From Cohnella endophytica (GTDB taxonomy: Bacteria > Bacillota > Bacilli > Paenibacillales > Paenibacillaceae), in NCBI RefSeq assembly GCF_003628305.1, contig NZ_RBZM01000005.1, positions 372,001 through 436,000 on the forward strand: a DNA stretch of 64,000 bases, read 5' to 3'. Position numbers and translations under genes: made by a program. This document shows, in pieces, positions 51,715-61,513 of this stretch. The number at the start of each line of letters is the position of its first letter. The stretch's first letter is position 1. The notes beneath the pieces are model-generated. The model made no database searches, was not told where the DNA came from, and saw nothing but the letters and a program-made list of their open reading frames with translations.

Positions 51715-52036
51715 TTAAGTTAGTATGTCGGTGAGGGTATTGCATGGCTCTGAATTAGAACAGGGGATTTTCAGAATACTGCAACAGGAAGGTATATAAT
51801 TCAATTTCCGATATATTTGAATGTGGCACTGCGCTAATTCAATTTACTGAATTCCGAATATTGAGCCCTTTTAGCAACTTGTATATTTATTAACACTTCG
51901 AATGCTTGCTTTTCACTTCAATAGTAGTCCATTTATCATAAAAAATTTCGACATTACGTGTGGGTATTTGTCGACCTCCTTTTTTGGTACAATATTACTA
52001 GTAAGAATCTGGATTTTTTTCTAAAGGGGTCACAAA
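51715..52036. other. AT-rich gap at the island's left edge
   Basis: No gene is seen in these 322 bases. The stretch spans the change from host-like to AT-rich composition. TACAAT near 51988, with a T-rich stretch upstream, may be the -10 of the defence operon, and AAAGGGG before 52037 is its ribosome binding site. No clear attachment-site repeat was found. Confidence 0.5.
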
Positions 52037-55000
52037 ATGAGTAATGAAAATTATCTGAATAATTTAAAACTGGCAATTCTTAAAGGACAATATGAATCTG
52101 GATTACTTATTTACAAAATAAAGAAAAGACTTACTCTCAGTCAGATGAATGAGTTACAAAGCTTTGTCAGCAAGAATCAGTTGGAGGGTAAAATTTTTGG
52201 AGAACCTCCTTCTACTTATGGGGAATTAAAAAAAAGCGATTTATCTTATCTAGGAGACTCATTAAAAAAAGAACTGTATTGGTCATTCTCGAAAATTAAA
52301 AGTCAAATACATATATTATCAAAATACCTTGAACATAAAAGAATAATTGAGAAATGCTTTATTCTAGGAGATTATACAACTGCTTTGGAGACACTTAAAT
52401 CTCTTAATGAGAATTTTGGGTACTCCATTTGGGGGTTAGAAATCGAGTTTCTACTTCAAGAATATGTCGGTGGCATTGAAAAAAACAAAGAATTTTTAAA
52501 TTCAATTAACTCTTTAAACCCTGACATTATTATTGCCTTGTTGGCGGATTTTTATAGTTATAAGGCAGAAAAGAATATTTCGTTAACTCAATACTACAAT
52601 AGAATTATCGCAACTCAATATTCAAATATTAATATCTTATCTTCATACCTCAATTTTAAATTAGCAAACCCTTATGAATATACAGTTAGTGATTTAATTA
52701 ACATATTATTTTTAGAGGGTAATTCTTCAATAATAGACATATATGAAACTCTTCTTGGTGTTTGTCAGCAAATTCAACTCATAAGTGGAAACAATCAAGA
52801 AATGAATGAAATTAAAGTATTTCTTATTAAAATATTACCTTTGTTTTATTCTGCGCTTGACGATAGAAGGTGGGATAATATACTTAGATATTTAGACGCA
52901 TCGATACCTTTAAAATTACGACAAACTGATATTGAAATGATCGAAATAACAGATTTATATACAAGTGGGAATTATGAAGTTTGTTTAAATAGAAGTAAAC
53001 AACTCATTGAAAAAGAACCAAGTTTTGCGTTATTTGAAATTTGCGCAAAGTCAATGATGTACCTAGATTTTAAAGTGGAAGATTTACCTGATATATCCAT
53101 AAAAGAGGCGTTAGTTAAAAACCTATTTTTAGCATATACAAAGAAAGAAAATCAAATAGAAGTTCAAAGAAATTTATCAAAATATACTATATTAATGTTG
53201 AAAAGCGAATTGAGATATTCGCTCAATCGCTTTATGTCATCGAGATATGAGTATGAACTAAAACAAAGCTATATTATTCTTGAACAATTAAATTCTTGTA
53301 TTGTGAATCCTCGATTTTGTTTAGCTTATCTCTCAACGGCTAACCAGGAAACTTTTTTAAACAAAGTCAGCAGAACTTTATCTTTTGAATCATCTACAAT
53401 AATGTTGTTTAAGCATTATCTTTTATCAGATAATTCTGAAGAGACTAAAGTAAAAAAAACAATTCCATTATTGCGTCTTCAGAGGTATGCAATAATATCT
53501 GAAATTGTCAATAAAAAGTATGATAAATCGGTTGTCGTAGAAAAATTAATAGATATATCAGAGGCATCCCAACAAATTAATGAACATGTAGGCAGATATC
53601 TTTTAGAAAAGATAACTGTTGAGCTATATAATGTCTATCTTCAAAATGACGATCATCTGGAAGCATTGCAGCTTTTTGTTAATACTTTTTTATCCGATAG
53701 GAATCTAACATTAAGAATGGATATCAGTAACTTAGCGCACTTGTTACGTAGAACACGCGATAAGAGTATAAAAAAGTTAATAGATTTACCAATTCTAATG
53801 CAAAGGTTCGCTCGGGGTAATTATAGTTCAGTATTTCCATCTGTATCTAATTATCTGGATTGTTGCGGCGTGGATAGACCAAGTCAATTAAATAGTATTA
53901 CTAGTAATTGCTCTACGGGGAGACTTATTTACTTTTTACGATATGTTTGCAGTTTAGAAATAATAGGATCACTAGTTTTGGTGTTTCAAACCGAAGAAGA
54001 AGTTCTCCGAGAAAGAACAAATATTCTTCAAGTACTTATTAGCATTGATCCTGAAAACGAAAACGAGTATGTAAGAGAGCTAAGTCAAATCAATCAGAAA
54101 TTGCGTATCAGCAATAAAGTGAAAGTAATAGATGAAAGTAGAATCGATATTAATGTCAATGGAATAAAAAAAGACCAGGATTCCATGTATAGAGAGGCAT
54201 ATGAGAGATATATTAGTATTTCAAGTCGAAATTTGAAAGGAATAGATATTACACAGTTTTCAGATGTCAAGGATATATTTGGACTTGGTAAGGTAAACAA
54301 AGATCAAGAAAATTTAAGTTATTTATTTTTTAAAGAAGCATTAATCGATATTCGTAACCAATTTGTTTTCAACAATAAATATGGATTAGATGCAACACTA
54401 AGTACTAGGATTCGTCACGGTGCTTTAATGAATGAAATGAGAAGCCCATTTGAGAATCAAAATTTGATTCTATCTAAAAGGAATCACCAGTCGGAGCGTT
54501 ATGAGCTTAATCCATTTTGGGGTGAGACTTTAAACGAGTTGACCGAAGAGGAAACAGAGCAAATAAGAATTGTACTTGAAGATTTTTCAAAGAAAATAGA
54601 TTCGAAAATTTATGAAATAAATACAGAATGGATTCGGATATTAACTGAAATTAAACCTGTTAAAGGCTTTTTCAACTATGTTTTAAGTGATGCAGTTGTG
54701 AGAAACATTTACGAAATTTTTTATAGTTCGGCAGTAAAGAATAGCGAAGATTTTTTCGATATTATTATAGTTTTTCTCTGGAGGATGACTGAAGAGAATT
54801 TAACGCTTCTAAGAACAAAAATTAAAGATGAAATTGGTTTTTACTTCATTAATTGCATTCAACTTCTTGAACGGAAAATTAATGACTTGCAGTACAAATT
54901 ATCTTTATCGGAGAAGATACATAGAGAGTTCCATAGTAAAATAACTAACTGTAGAGTTGATGCCCAAAACCAATTAGATAAAATATCAAATTGGTTTAAA

Positions 55001-55570
55001 ATATCGAAAAATAAGGATGATAGTGATTTTGATGCCAACCTCTTAGTCGATACCTTCATTGAAACTTATGAAATGCTAAACCCACTATATAAAGAAATAA
55101 AAATTACATCCGAGATAGTGAGTGGGTCAGTGTTCTCTGGCACTGTGTTTACCTATCTCATAGATATTCTAAGTATATTGTTTAATAACGCTGTTCAACA
55201 CTCCGGATTTCATAATTTAACGGATTTAGAAGTTGATATATCAATAATCGAGAATGATAAAACATCAGAGATGATTATTGAAATGAAAAATAATCTATCT
55301 AGTGATATGGACATAATAAAATTAAAAGAAAATATTCAAAAAATTATTACTAATATCGCCAATGAAGACTACATCAAGGACTATTCTGCAAAAGAGGGTG
55401 GCACAGGGTTCATAAAGATATCTAAAATATTTACATATATTCTCGAAATTCAAGCCTTTATTGGAATAGATGTTGTAGACGATAGCAAATTTAGAGTTAT
55501 GTTAATGTTTAATAATAAGACCTTATTAGGCATTACTAAGGAGAATTCTCATGAACATTCTTTTGGTTGA
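52037..55570 (+). CDS. dtcA: Detocs-type sensor histidine kinase (DtcA-like)
   Basis: An 1177-residue, AT-rich, soluble protein. About 700 N-terminal residues look like helical repeats (TPR-like, e.g. DYTTALETLKSLNENFG). The H-box-like RIRHGALMNEMRSPFE gives the likely phosphoacceptor His794. The C-terminal GHKL ATPase has an N box ILFNNAVQHSG (about residue 1050) and a G box KEGGTGF (about 1120). It has no membrane helix. It overlaps the receiver gene by 20 bases. The gene order kinase, receiver, receiver-nucleosidase is that of Detocs, a phage-sensing two-component defence system. Assignment by architecture; no alignment was run. Confidence 0.85.
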   Translation: MSNENYLNNLKLAILKGQYESGLLIYKIKKRLTLSQMNELQSFVSKNQLEGKIFGEPPSTYGELKKSDLSYLGDSLKKELYWSFSKIKSQIHILSKYLEHKRIIEKCFILGDYTTALETLKSLNENFGYSIWGLEIEFLLQEYVGGIEKNKEFLNSINSLNPDIIIALLADFYSYKAEKNISLTQYYNRIIATQYSNINILSSYLNFKLANPYEYTVSDLINILFLEGNSSIIDIYETLLGVCQQIQLISGNNQEMNEIKVFLIKILPLFYSALDDRRWDNILRYLDASIPLKLRQTDIEMIEITDLYTSGNYEVCLNRSKQLIEKEPSFALFEICAKSMMYLDFKVEDLPDISIKEALVKNLFLAYTKKENQIEVQRNLSKYTILMLKSELRYSLNRFMSSRYEYELKQSYIILEQLNSCIVNPRFCLAYLSTANQETFLNKVSRTLSFESSTIMLFKHYLLSDNSEETKVKKTIPLLRLQRYAIISEIVNKKYDKSVVVEKLIDISEASQQINEHVGRYLLEKITVELYNVYLQNDDHLEALQLFVNTFLSDRNLTLRMDISNLAHLLRRTRDKSIKKLIDLPILMQRFARGNYSSVFPSVSNYLDCCGVDRPSQLNSITSNCSTGRLIYFLRYVCSLEIIGSLVLVFQTEEEVLRERTNILQVLISIDPENENEYVRELSQINQKLRISNKVKVIDESRIDINVNGIKKDQDSMYREAYERYISISSRNLKGIDITQFSDVKDIFGLGKVNKDQENLSYLFFKEALIDIRNQFVFNNKYGLDATLSTRIRHGALMNEMRSPFENQNLILSKRNHQSERYELNPFWGETLNELTEEETEQIRIVLEDFSKKIDSKIYEINTEWIRILTEIKPVKGFFNYVLSDAVVRNIYEIFYSSAVKNSEDFFDIIIVFLWRMTEENLTLLRTKIKDEIGFYFINCIQLLERKINDLQYKLSLSEKIHREFHSKITNCRVDAQNQLDKISNWFKISKNKDDSDFDANLLVDTFIETYEMLNPLYKEIKITSEIVSGSVFSGTVFTYLIDILSILFNNAVQHSGFHNLTDLEVDISIIENDKTSEMIIEMKNNLSSDMDIIKLKENIQKIITNIANEDYIKDYSAKEGGTGFIKISKIFTYILEIQAFIGIDVVDDSKFRVMLMFNNKTLLGITKENSHEHSFG

Positions 55571-56009
55571 AGATGATGAACACAAGGCTAGTCTGATAAT
55601 GGAATTTTTTTCGACCAATATGCCTCATTTTATAGTAAATTGGAAAAAATCATATCAAAGCGGAATGAAAGCAATGTTGACCCTGGAGATAGATTTTATT
55701 TTGCTGGATATGAGTATGCCTACATTTGATAGGGAAAATTCTTTTGGCCGCTTAAATACTTTTAGGCATTATGCAGGAAGAGATATCCTTGAAGAAATGT
55801 ATAGAAGAGATTTAAAAATTCCAACAATAGTAGTAACCCAATTCGGAGTATTTGGGGAAGGAACCGATGCAATTGATGTTAATCAGTTGCATGTCATGTT
55901 GAAAGAGGATTTCCCAGAGACATATTTAGGTCTTGTCTATTTTAATGCCTCATTTTCAAACTGGAAGACAGAGCTACTTTCATATTTTGCTGAAAAGGCG
56001 GGGAAGTAA
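55551..56009 (+). CDS. dtcB: Stand-alone receiver domain protein (DtcB-like)
   Basis: A 152-residue receiver with the acidic residues in LLVEDDE and phosphoacceptor D53 in ILLDMSMP. It has no output domain. In Detocs this protein is thought to take up phosphate from the kinase and prevent false triggering. AAGGAG lies before ATG 55551, which is inside the end of the kinase gene. Confidence 0.85.
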   Translation: MNILLVEDDEHKASLIMEFFSTNMPHFIVNWKKSYQSGMKAMLTLEIDFILLDMSMPTFDRENSFGRLNTFRHYAGRDILEEMYRRDLKIPTIVVTQFGVFGEGTDAIDVNQLHVMLKEDFPETYLGLVYFNASFSNWKTELLSYFAEKAGK

Positions 56010-56010
56010 T

Positions 56011-57231
56011 TTGTTAAAAGTATTGTTAGTTGACGATGATTCTACAAAAATTAAAAATATAATGTCTTTAATTAATGATTACCCCTCCGTTGAGGTAAAA
56101 GTGTGTTTGGATTTAAAAGAGGCGCGATCTGCACTTCATACTGTTAGATATGATTTAATGCTACTTGATATTCAGTTGCCTTTAAAAATTGGAGGTGAAA
56201 TAAATACAAATGGTGGTATTACATTACTAGAAGAACTAATTGAATCAGATAAGATAATAAAGCCTTTGGAGATTATTGGAATTACATCATCACCTGATTC
56301 TCTGAAACAACATTCTAATCTCTTTATGCAATATATGTATTTTGTATTGGAAGTAAATAGTGTTACTACAGAGTGGATAGACAAATTAAAGAACAAGCTT
56401 GAATATATGATCGACTGCAGAGCCGACATGCTTCAAGATAGGCGATATGACTTTGATCTAGCCATCATTACAGCGATAAAGCAGGAATTTGAAAGTGTAC
56501 GAGAACTAAGTTCGAAATGGGAGGATGTGCGCATTAAAGGGGATCCTACCGAGTATAGCATTACCCAGTTTCAAAATGCGGATCGAAAAGTTAGAGTTGT
56601 ACTTGCGATGCAACATCAAATGGGAATGACCGCTGCTGCTGTACTGTCATCAAAACTTATCTACAACTTTACTCCCAAATACTTAATAATGGTCGGGATT
56701 GCCGCGGGAAACAAACATCAAGGAGTTAATCTTGGAGATATACTAATCGCTTCAGAAAGTTGGGATTATGGTAGCGGAAAAGTTAGAGAAAATGGAGATA
56801 AAGGTAGGCTTTTTCAAGCGGCGCCTCACCAATTACCTCTAGATGTCAAATTAAAAGAAAAACTTAATAAAAATTTTAATGATATTCTCTATAAAATAAG
56901 AGAAAATTGGAAATTTAAAAAACCTACAGATATGTTGCAAATGCATGTAGGCCCAATTGCAACAGGATCTTCAGTAATACAGGATAGTTCTGTAGTAAAA
57001 GAATTAATTGATACACAACATAGAAAGTTATTAGGTTTAGAAATGGAAACATATGGAGTATTTTTTGCAGCATACAACGGCATAGGGCCAACACCAAAGG
57101 TTTTATCGATTAAATCCGTATGTGATTTTGCAGATATTGAAAAAGGGGACAATTATCACGAGTATGCCTCATATACTAGTGCGGCGTTTATGCAGCACCT
57201 TGCAATAAATGAATTATCGTATGATGACTAA
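56011..57231 (+). CDS. dtcC: Receiver-nucleosidase fusion, Detocs effector (DtcC-like)
   Basis: A 406-residue fusion. Residues 1-125 form a receiver (VLLVDDDS, phosphoacceptor in LMLLDIQLP); residues about 145-400 form a purine nucleoside phosphorylase/MTA-nucleosidase-like domain, with LAIITAIKQEF, MVGIAAGN, GPIATGSSV, LEMETYGVF and KSVCDFAD (the Glu and Asp of the active site). Known effectors of this kind cleave ATP to adenine and ribose-5'-triphosphate during infection. The start is probably TTG 56011, one base after the previous stop, with GGCGGGGAAG upstream; the frame extends to 55933 inside dtcB. Confidence 0.87.
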   Translation: MLKVLLVDDDSTKIKNIMSLINDYPSVEVKVCLDLKEARSALHTVRYDLMLLDIQLPLKIGGEINTNGGITLLEELIESDKIIKPLEIIGITSSPDSLKQHSNLFMQYMYFVLEVNSVTTEWIDKLKNKLEYMIDCRADMLQDRRYDFDLAIITAIKQEFESVRELSSKWEDVRIKGDPTEYSITQFQNADRKVRVVLAMQHQMGMTAAAVLSSKLIYNFTPKYLIMVGIAAGNKHQGVNLGDILIASESWDYGSGKVRENGDKGRLFQAAPHQLPLDVKLKEKLNKNFNDILYKIRENWKFKKPTDMLQMHVGPIATGSSVIQDSSVVKELIDTQHRKLLGLEMETYGVFFAAYNGIGPTPKVLSIKSVCDFADIEKGDNYHEYASYTSAAFMQHLAINELSYDD

Positions 57232-57617
57232 AAATCAAAGTTGATATCAATTATTAACTTATAAATATAAATGAAAGAAGCTGGTGAATTTTTAACAGTT
57301 TTTGATTATAAACGAGAATGATGAGTAGAATATTACTCATCATTTTTTTATCCCCAATTCCGATATTTCTTGTGCAAATCGGATGAACAAAATTAGATTT
57401 TGCTGATTCCGGCTTGATCCTGATATCCTTTACAGTGCAGGGACCAATCTTCTTTAGAAAAATAAAAGCGGCCCCTTCAAGACCAGTTCACCTCCAGTAT
57501 GTGTCGTAATTAACTAAAGAAATTTGGGGAGGCAAATGTTATTAGTGGGGGAAATGACGATCAATCGTGCAATAAGGTGGTATTGGTTAGATAACAGTGG
57601 CGATGGACTATATATTT
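57232..57617. other. Gap between the defence operon and the insertion sequence
   Basis: Apart from the terminator and a short truncated reading frame at 57536, these 386 bases hold nothing recognised. Remnants of other mobile DNA are possible. Confidence 0.4.
57317..57350 (+). terminator. Terminator of the Detocs-type operon
   Basis: An 11-bp stem AATGATGAGTA/TACTCATCATT with a 6-base loop, followed by a run of seven T. Confidence 0.93.
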
Positions 57618-57637
57618 TGAATATTCCGGTGAATTAG
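57536..57637 (+). pseudogene. Short reading frame cut by the insertion sequence
   Basis: A 33-codon frame starts at ATG 57536 behind GGGGAGG and runs into the left end of the IS21-like element at 57618, where it stops at TAG 57635. The good ribosome binding site suggests the 5' end of a former gene. Family not recognised. Confidence 0.35.
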
Positions 57638-58813
57638 AGCCATCATTCCGGTGATAGTTGAGCCAGTTCTCCGGGAAAAATGAGCCACCCTTCCGGTGGT
57701 AGGAGCCACCAGCATGCGGCAGCTCCCGAAATTAAGAAAGTGAGGTCTTCATTACCGGAGCGTGCTGAGTTCCATTCGTGCTGCAACCGTTCCCTCCGTC
57801 AGCCCGATGGAAGTGGTAGCGGCGACATGCAGTTCTTCTGCTCGCTTGATCCCTACACCGCGCTTCACTTCCTTCTTTCAGTGGGCCAGGACGTCTCTGG
57901 CTCCCTTGGCGACGAGATCAGCGGGCAAAGGGAATGCGCGCATGGTCATCAGCGATGCTTTCCCGTCCCAGTCTTTCAAGACGCGGGAATACTCCGGGAA
58001 GAACTGGTCAAACCAGTTGCCGATGCGACCCTTCACTTGCGTTAGACTCGCCGACACTTTCTCCCGAAGATTCATCAGAATGCGCAAGTCTGCGTACTCC
58101 TTCGTCGGCAGTTTCGGTTCGGAGTACTTCCCGTTCCGGATCAATTCGGCGATGACCTTCGCGTCTTTGTAGTCGCTTTCCGTCGGCGAATTATCCTCAA
58201 GCTCTTTCGTCTTGTTCACATGAGACGGATTGACGACAACGACTTGAATGCCTTGCTCTTGCAAGAAAGCTGCGAGCGGAAACCAGTAGTGTCCGGTAGG
58301 CTCGATGCCAAACACGATTTCGGTCTTGTCGTGTGCTTGCCCGAGCTCCTTCATCCACGCCGATAGCTTCGTCAGTCCTTCTGCGTCATTGTTGAAGACA
58401 CATTCTTTACCGAGTTCGATCCCGCGAAAGTCTACTGCGCGAGCTACATGAACCTTCTTGCCAATATCTGCTCCGACAACCAGTGTTGATTCGTTAATTC
58501 GCGTGATACGTTGATTCTGCTTCTGCTTCAACTTATACTTCATGATGAGCGCCTCTTTCGTAATTGGGATATGTTCTTTGGACGGAACGATTCTCAGTAT
58601 ACCGAGTGGCGCTTTTTTGCTCAAAGCTCAAATTACTTCATTACAGGAATGGCTCCTCACGAATGATTTGCGCTAGTCTTCCGACGACGTATAAAGTCAT
58701 TCTAGCAAGAGGTTAATACGGGTGGCTCTCGTCACCGGAAGGGTGGCTCAAAAATGCCGGAGAGGTGGCTCTCACTTACCGGAACGATGGCTCAATTTGC
58801 TCCGGAGTATTCA
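57618..58813. mobile_element. IS21-like terminal inverted repeats enclosing an IS110 remnant
   Basis: Both ends begin TGAATA and carry three to four spaced copies of a unit resembling GAGCCACCNTTCCGGTG (left 57618-57711, right 58719-58813), arranged as inverted copies of each other. Multiple repeats in the ends are typical of IS21-type elements. No istA/istB gene remains. Between the ends lies a decayed IS110 transposase gene on the minus strand. No clear target duplication was found. Confidence 0.65.
57731..58542 (-). pseudogene. IS110-family transposase, broken
   Basis: From ATG 58542 (GAGGCG upstream) 222 residues are readable: the DEDD catalytic domain with GADIGKKVHVA, FGIEPTGHYW, NPSHVNKTKELEDNSPTESD in part, and YKDAKVIAEL. 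The frame ends at TGA 57877-57875, where the family has Trp (AHWKKEV). Reading on in the same frame gives about 45 more family-like residues (KRAEELHVAATTSIGLT) until a second stop. The C-terminal transposase_20 domain is missing. The gene is therefore inactive. Confidence 0.87.
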
Positions 58814-58953
58814 TAATTTATGACAAGTTAATGATGTAAGCGGTTGTTGGGCTTGAGAAAATCTAATGACGTTCCACGTTTCCTTTGCGATAGATTATGG
58901 ATGAAGGTGCTTGTACGTTCAGCACTTACAGTCTTTGAAGGGATGGTTAGTGA

Positions 58954-59142
58954 ATGAAATTCAAAATAATTCGGAATATAATTCGATTCAAGCATTGTCT
59001 TGATACTATAGAGTCTGTTGATGTTTATGACATCAAAACTTGCAGTTGTGGCAAAGTTGGTGTGGATGGAGGCACAGAATATCTAAAACGCCTGGGAGTA
59101 GTTGATGATTATGAGGAATTATCAATCATGAATGAAATGTAA
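58954..59142 (+). CDS. Small conserved hypothetical protein (DUF7695-like)
   Basis: A 62-residue protein with a basic N-terminus, a cysteine pair CSCGKVGVDGG and YLKRLG near the end, similar to small proteins common in Bacillales islands and phages. Relatives, as I recall them, have a first CxxC where this copy reads FKHC, so one metal ligand may be lost. GAAGGGATGG precedes ATG 58954. Confidence 0.65.
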   Translation: MKFKIIRNIIRFKHCLDTIESVDVYDIKTCSCGKVGVDGGTEYLKRLGVVDDYEELSIMNEM

Positions 59143-59271
59143 AGGTCCGAGTAGTCGTTTAAAACATTATTCGTTCTTTAAGGCATGAGAGAGCAGAGGG
59201 GGAGCAGTGTATTGAAGGTCTTTCAACTGAGTAAGTCGAGTGTATTCAAGGCACTACGATAAACAGCAAGG

Positions 59272-59303
59272 AGATGCATCTGATTTATGCACCTCTTTGC
59301 AAT
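59272..59303 (-). terminator. Possible terminator of the recombinase genes
   Basis: GAGGTGCAT/ATGCATCTC pairs (one G-U) directly after the end of the minus-strand recombinase gene. The following T tract is weak. Confidence 0.4.
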
Positions 59304-59311
59304 TGATGATT

Positions 59312-60291
59312 TCAACGCAATGGCTCTGTACGCAACGTTCTCACATAAGCAAATAGCGTGTCATGAATAGGTATTTGTATTGTAGCGTTTCGAACATAAT
59401 TATCTTCAATGTAGATCTTTGTGGAGTTGATTGTTTGATGATTGAGTAATTGTCTTATAACATCGATGTCAGTCCCATTTTCATACATAACAGTTGCAAA
59501 AGATCTCCGTGTATCATGAATTCTTGCTGGTGGGATTCCGGCTTTTTCGAGGTAGAAGCGCAGCATATTATTTGCACGTTGCTGTGAAATAGGCTTAATT
59601 TTATTTCGAATTGTAGTAGTGAAAATATAATCATCTGAATTTATGTTGTTCCGTTGACAATAAATTTCAATTGCGCGTGTTAAACCAATCTTTGTAACAA
59701 CATACATGCTACGCTTATTTTTTGTTTTTTTTAGAAAAAAACATTGTTTTCTGAATGAATGTCTCTCCGTTTTAAGTTAAGGATTTCATTAATTCTACAA
59801 CCGGTAGAGAGTAAAGTGACGAATAAGAGGCAGTCCAATTCTACGTTGTCGCTATATTTGATAATACACATTACTAGCTTTAAAATTTCCTGACGATTTA
59901 AAACACGCTTGATTTTCGGTTCTGGCTTATGGTCTTCAAGTTTAAATTCAATCGATGCTATCACATTTTCGAAGTTACTCGTTAAACTAAGATGTTTGAA
60001 TAACGTACTAAGAGCTGATTTCATGGAAGCTAACCAAAAGTAACCTTTAAAGAGGTGTGCCTCAAAAAAATCATCTAGTATTGTTGAATCAATCTGATCA
60101 TAAATTTTGTTGTCATTATCATATTGCATATAGTAAATCATCGATAGATTTACATTTTCAATGGGTTCATCAATTAATCTAGATAAATATTCTGCGAATT
60201 CATATAAACGAATACGATAACTTCTTTTCGTCTTTTCTGCGAGATTCGAAGAAAGGAGAGAGTCATCAATCTCTATTACAAGTGGGTTCAT
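59312..60291 (-). pseudogene. Tyrosine recombinase/integrase, frameshifted
   Basis: Two frames together make one tyrosine recombinase of about 325 residues. 60291-59731 encodes the SAM-like N-domain and the first catalytic part (LLSTGCRINEILNL, first Arg). 59707-59312 encodes the second part (HDTRRSFAT with His and Arg, LLNHQTINSTKIYIED with the catalytic Tyr). The break is at a run of seven T on the coding strand (59738-59744): eight T would join the frames as VFFLKKTKNKRSMY. The gene overlaps the upstream recombinase by four bases (ATGA). It is either a mutation, a sequencing error or a -1 frameshift site. Confidence 0.82.
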
Positions 60292-61313
60292 GTTTCATCG
60301 ATCCCAAATAGTTTGAATAACACTTTTTCTAGAGGTATCGGGTATTTCTGAACCTCAATTAATAGATCTTCTTGAAGCATCTTAGTATATATCATCGTTG
60401 TTTCAATATGTTTATGTCCTAGTAATTCAGCAATATATTCGATTTTCATTCCTGCCTTAAGGCAGTTAACGGCAAAAGTATGTCGAAAACCATGCGTGCT
60501 ATATGCATGCGGGTGACCAACATCAATGAATAATTTTTGTATCATTTTTTGAACTGCTGATTTGGTTATTTGTTTTTCTTCTTTCATATAAAGTGTTGTA
60601 AACAAAGGTTGATCCGAGTTTTCTTGAACCTGGCGTAAATCAAGATAACTAAGCAGAATCTTGCGGGGGAGAGGATACAATGTTACATACCGGGTTTTAT
60701 TATATTTACCAGTAAGCTTGACATTGTTTCGTTCAAAGTTTATGTCGCTGACTTTTAACTTTACCAACTCATCAACCCGAGCACCGGTTGATAGTAGTGT
60801 ACAGACAATTGCATGGTTACGATATGGGTTCTTTGTAAAGGTAGATGCTCTCAATACTTCTTTGACCAGATTATCGGGAATACACTTGGGTTCTCTGTCG
60901 ATTTTCTCCCATCGAAATTTATTTTTAATATGTCTCTCTCCATCTTTAACAAACAAGTATCCTTGATCCATAGCAAAATACATCATTTTGCGAATGAATT
61001 TTAAATAAGTATTGCTCGTAGAGGGAGTTACTTTTTCAGCGTTTTTAAAGGATTTACATGTTTTTAAATATAACTTAAATATGGTTATATCGAGTTTATG
61101 AATATCTAATGTAGCGTAGTTATTCAAAATGAAGTTGTGAAAAGGTTTCAAAAAAAAATAGTAATTTTTTGCGGTTCGTTCAGTTATTCCATCTAACTTT
61201 ACATTCAAATTCAAGTGCTCCATGAATTCTACAATAACCTCAGAGATCGTTTTCTGAGCATTTAATGAAAGCAGTTGATGCATTACAAAATCTTTATTTT
61301 CGCGCACAGCCAT
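60288..61313 (-). CDS. Tyrosine recombinase/integrase
   Basis: A 341-residue site-specific recombinase. The core-binding domain is residues 1-150. The catalytic residues are Arg in LLSTGARVDEL, Lys in the beta-hairpin GKYNKTRYV, His and Arg in THGFRHTFA, His in LLGHKHIETT and Tyr in MIYTKM. Paired, overlapping recombinase genes of this type are known from Tn554-like elements and recombinase trios. ATG 61313 is used (TTG 61316 is next to it); no strong ribosome binding site is seen. Confidence 0.88.
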   Translation of the reverse strand: MAVRENKDFVMHQLLSLNAQKTISEVIVEFMEHLNLNVKLDGITERTAKNYYFFLKPFHNFILNNYATLDIHKLDITIFKLYLKTCKSFKNAEKVTPSTSNTYLKFIRKMMYFAMDQGYLFVKDGERHIKNKFRWEKIDREPKCIPDNLVKEVLRASTFTKNPYRNHAIVCTLLSTGARVDELVKLKVSDINFERNNVKLTGKYNKTRYVTLYPLPRKILLSYLDLRQVQENSDQPLFTTLYMKEEKQITKSAVQKMIQKLFIDVGHPHAYSTHGFRHTFAVNCLKAGMKIEYIAELLGHKHIETTMIYTKMLQEDLLIEVQKYPIPLEKVLFKLFGIDET

Positions 61314-61513
61314 CAATAATTCAAATTCAATGTTTAATGCTTTACAAACTGAAGAAAAGACAACTGAGGATACACCTAAACCGCCAATCGATTAGCGCGA
61401 TTTGCTTAAGTTAGGTAAGCAATAAATCTGGAATGAACGTGAACAAAATGGTGAATTGGACAAAGACCCATCTACATAGAGATATGTAAACGAGTTATGG
61501 GGTGATTGGATAG

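Noticed and set aside
57634..57711. Spaced GAGCCA...CCGG repeats resembling a short CRISPR array
   Set aside because: The spacers are short and similar to each other, the units are inverted at 58719-58813, and no cas genes are near; they are element ends.
57875..57877. Selenocysteine or other recoding of the TGA in the IS110 gene
   Set aside because: Homologous sequence has Trp here and there is no sign of a recoding element; a nonsense mutation explains it.
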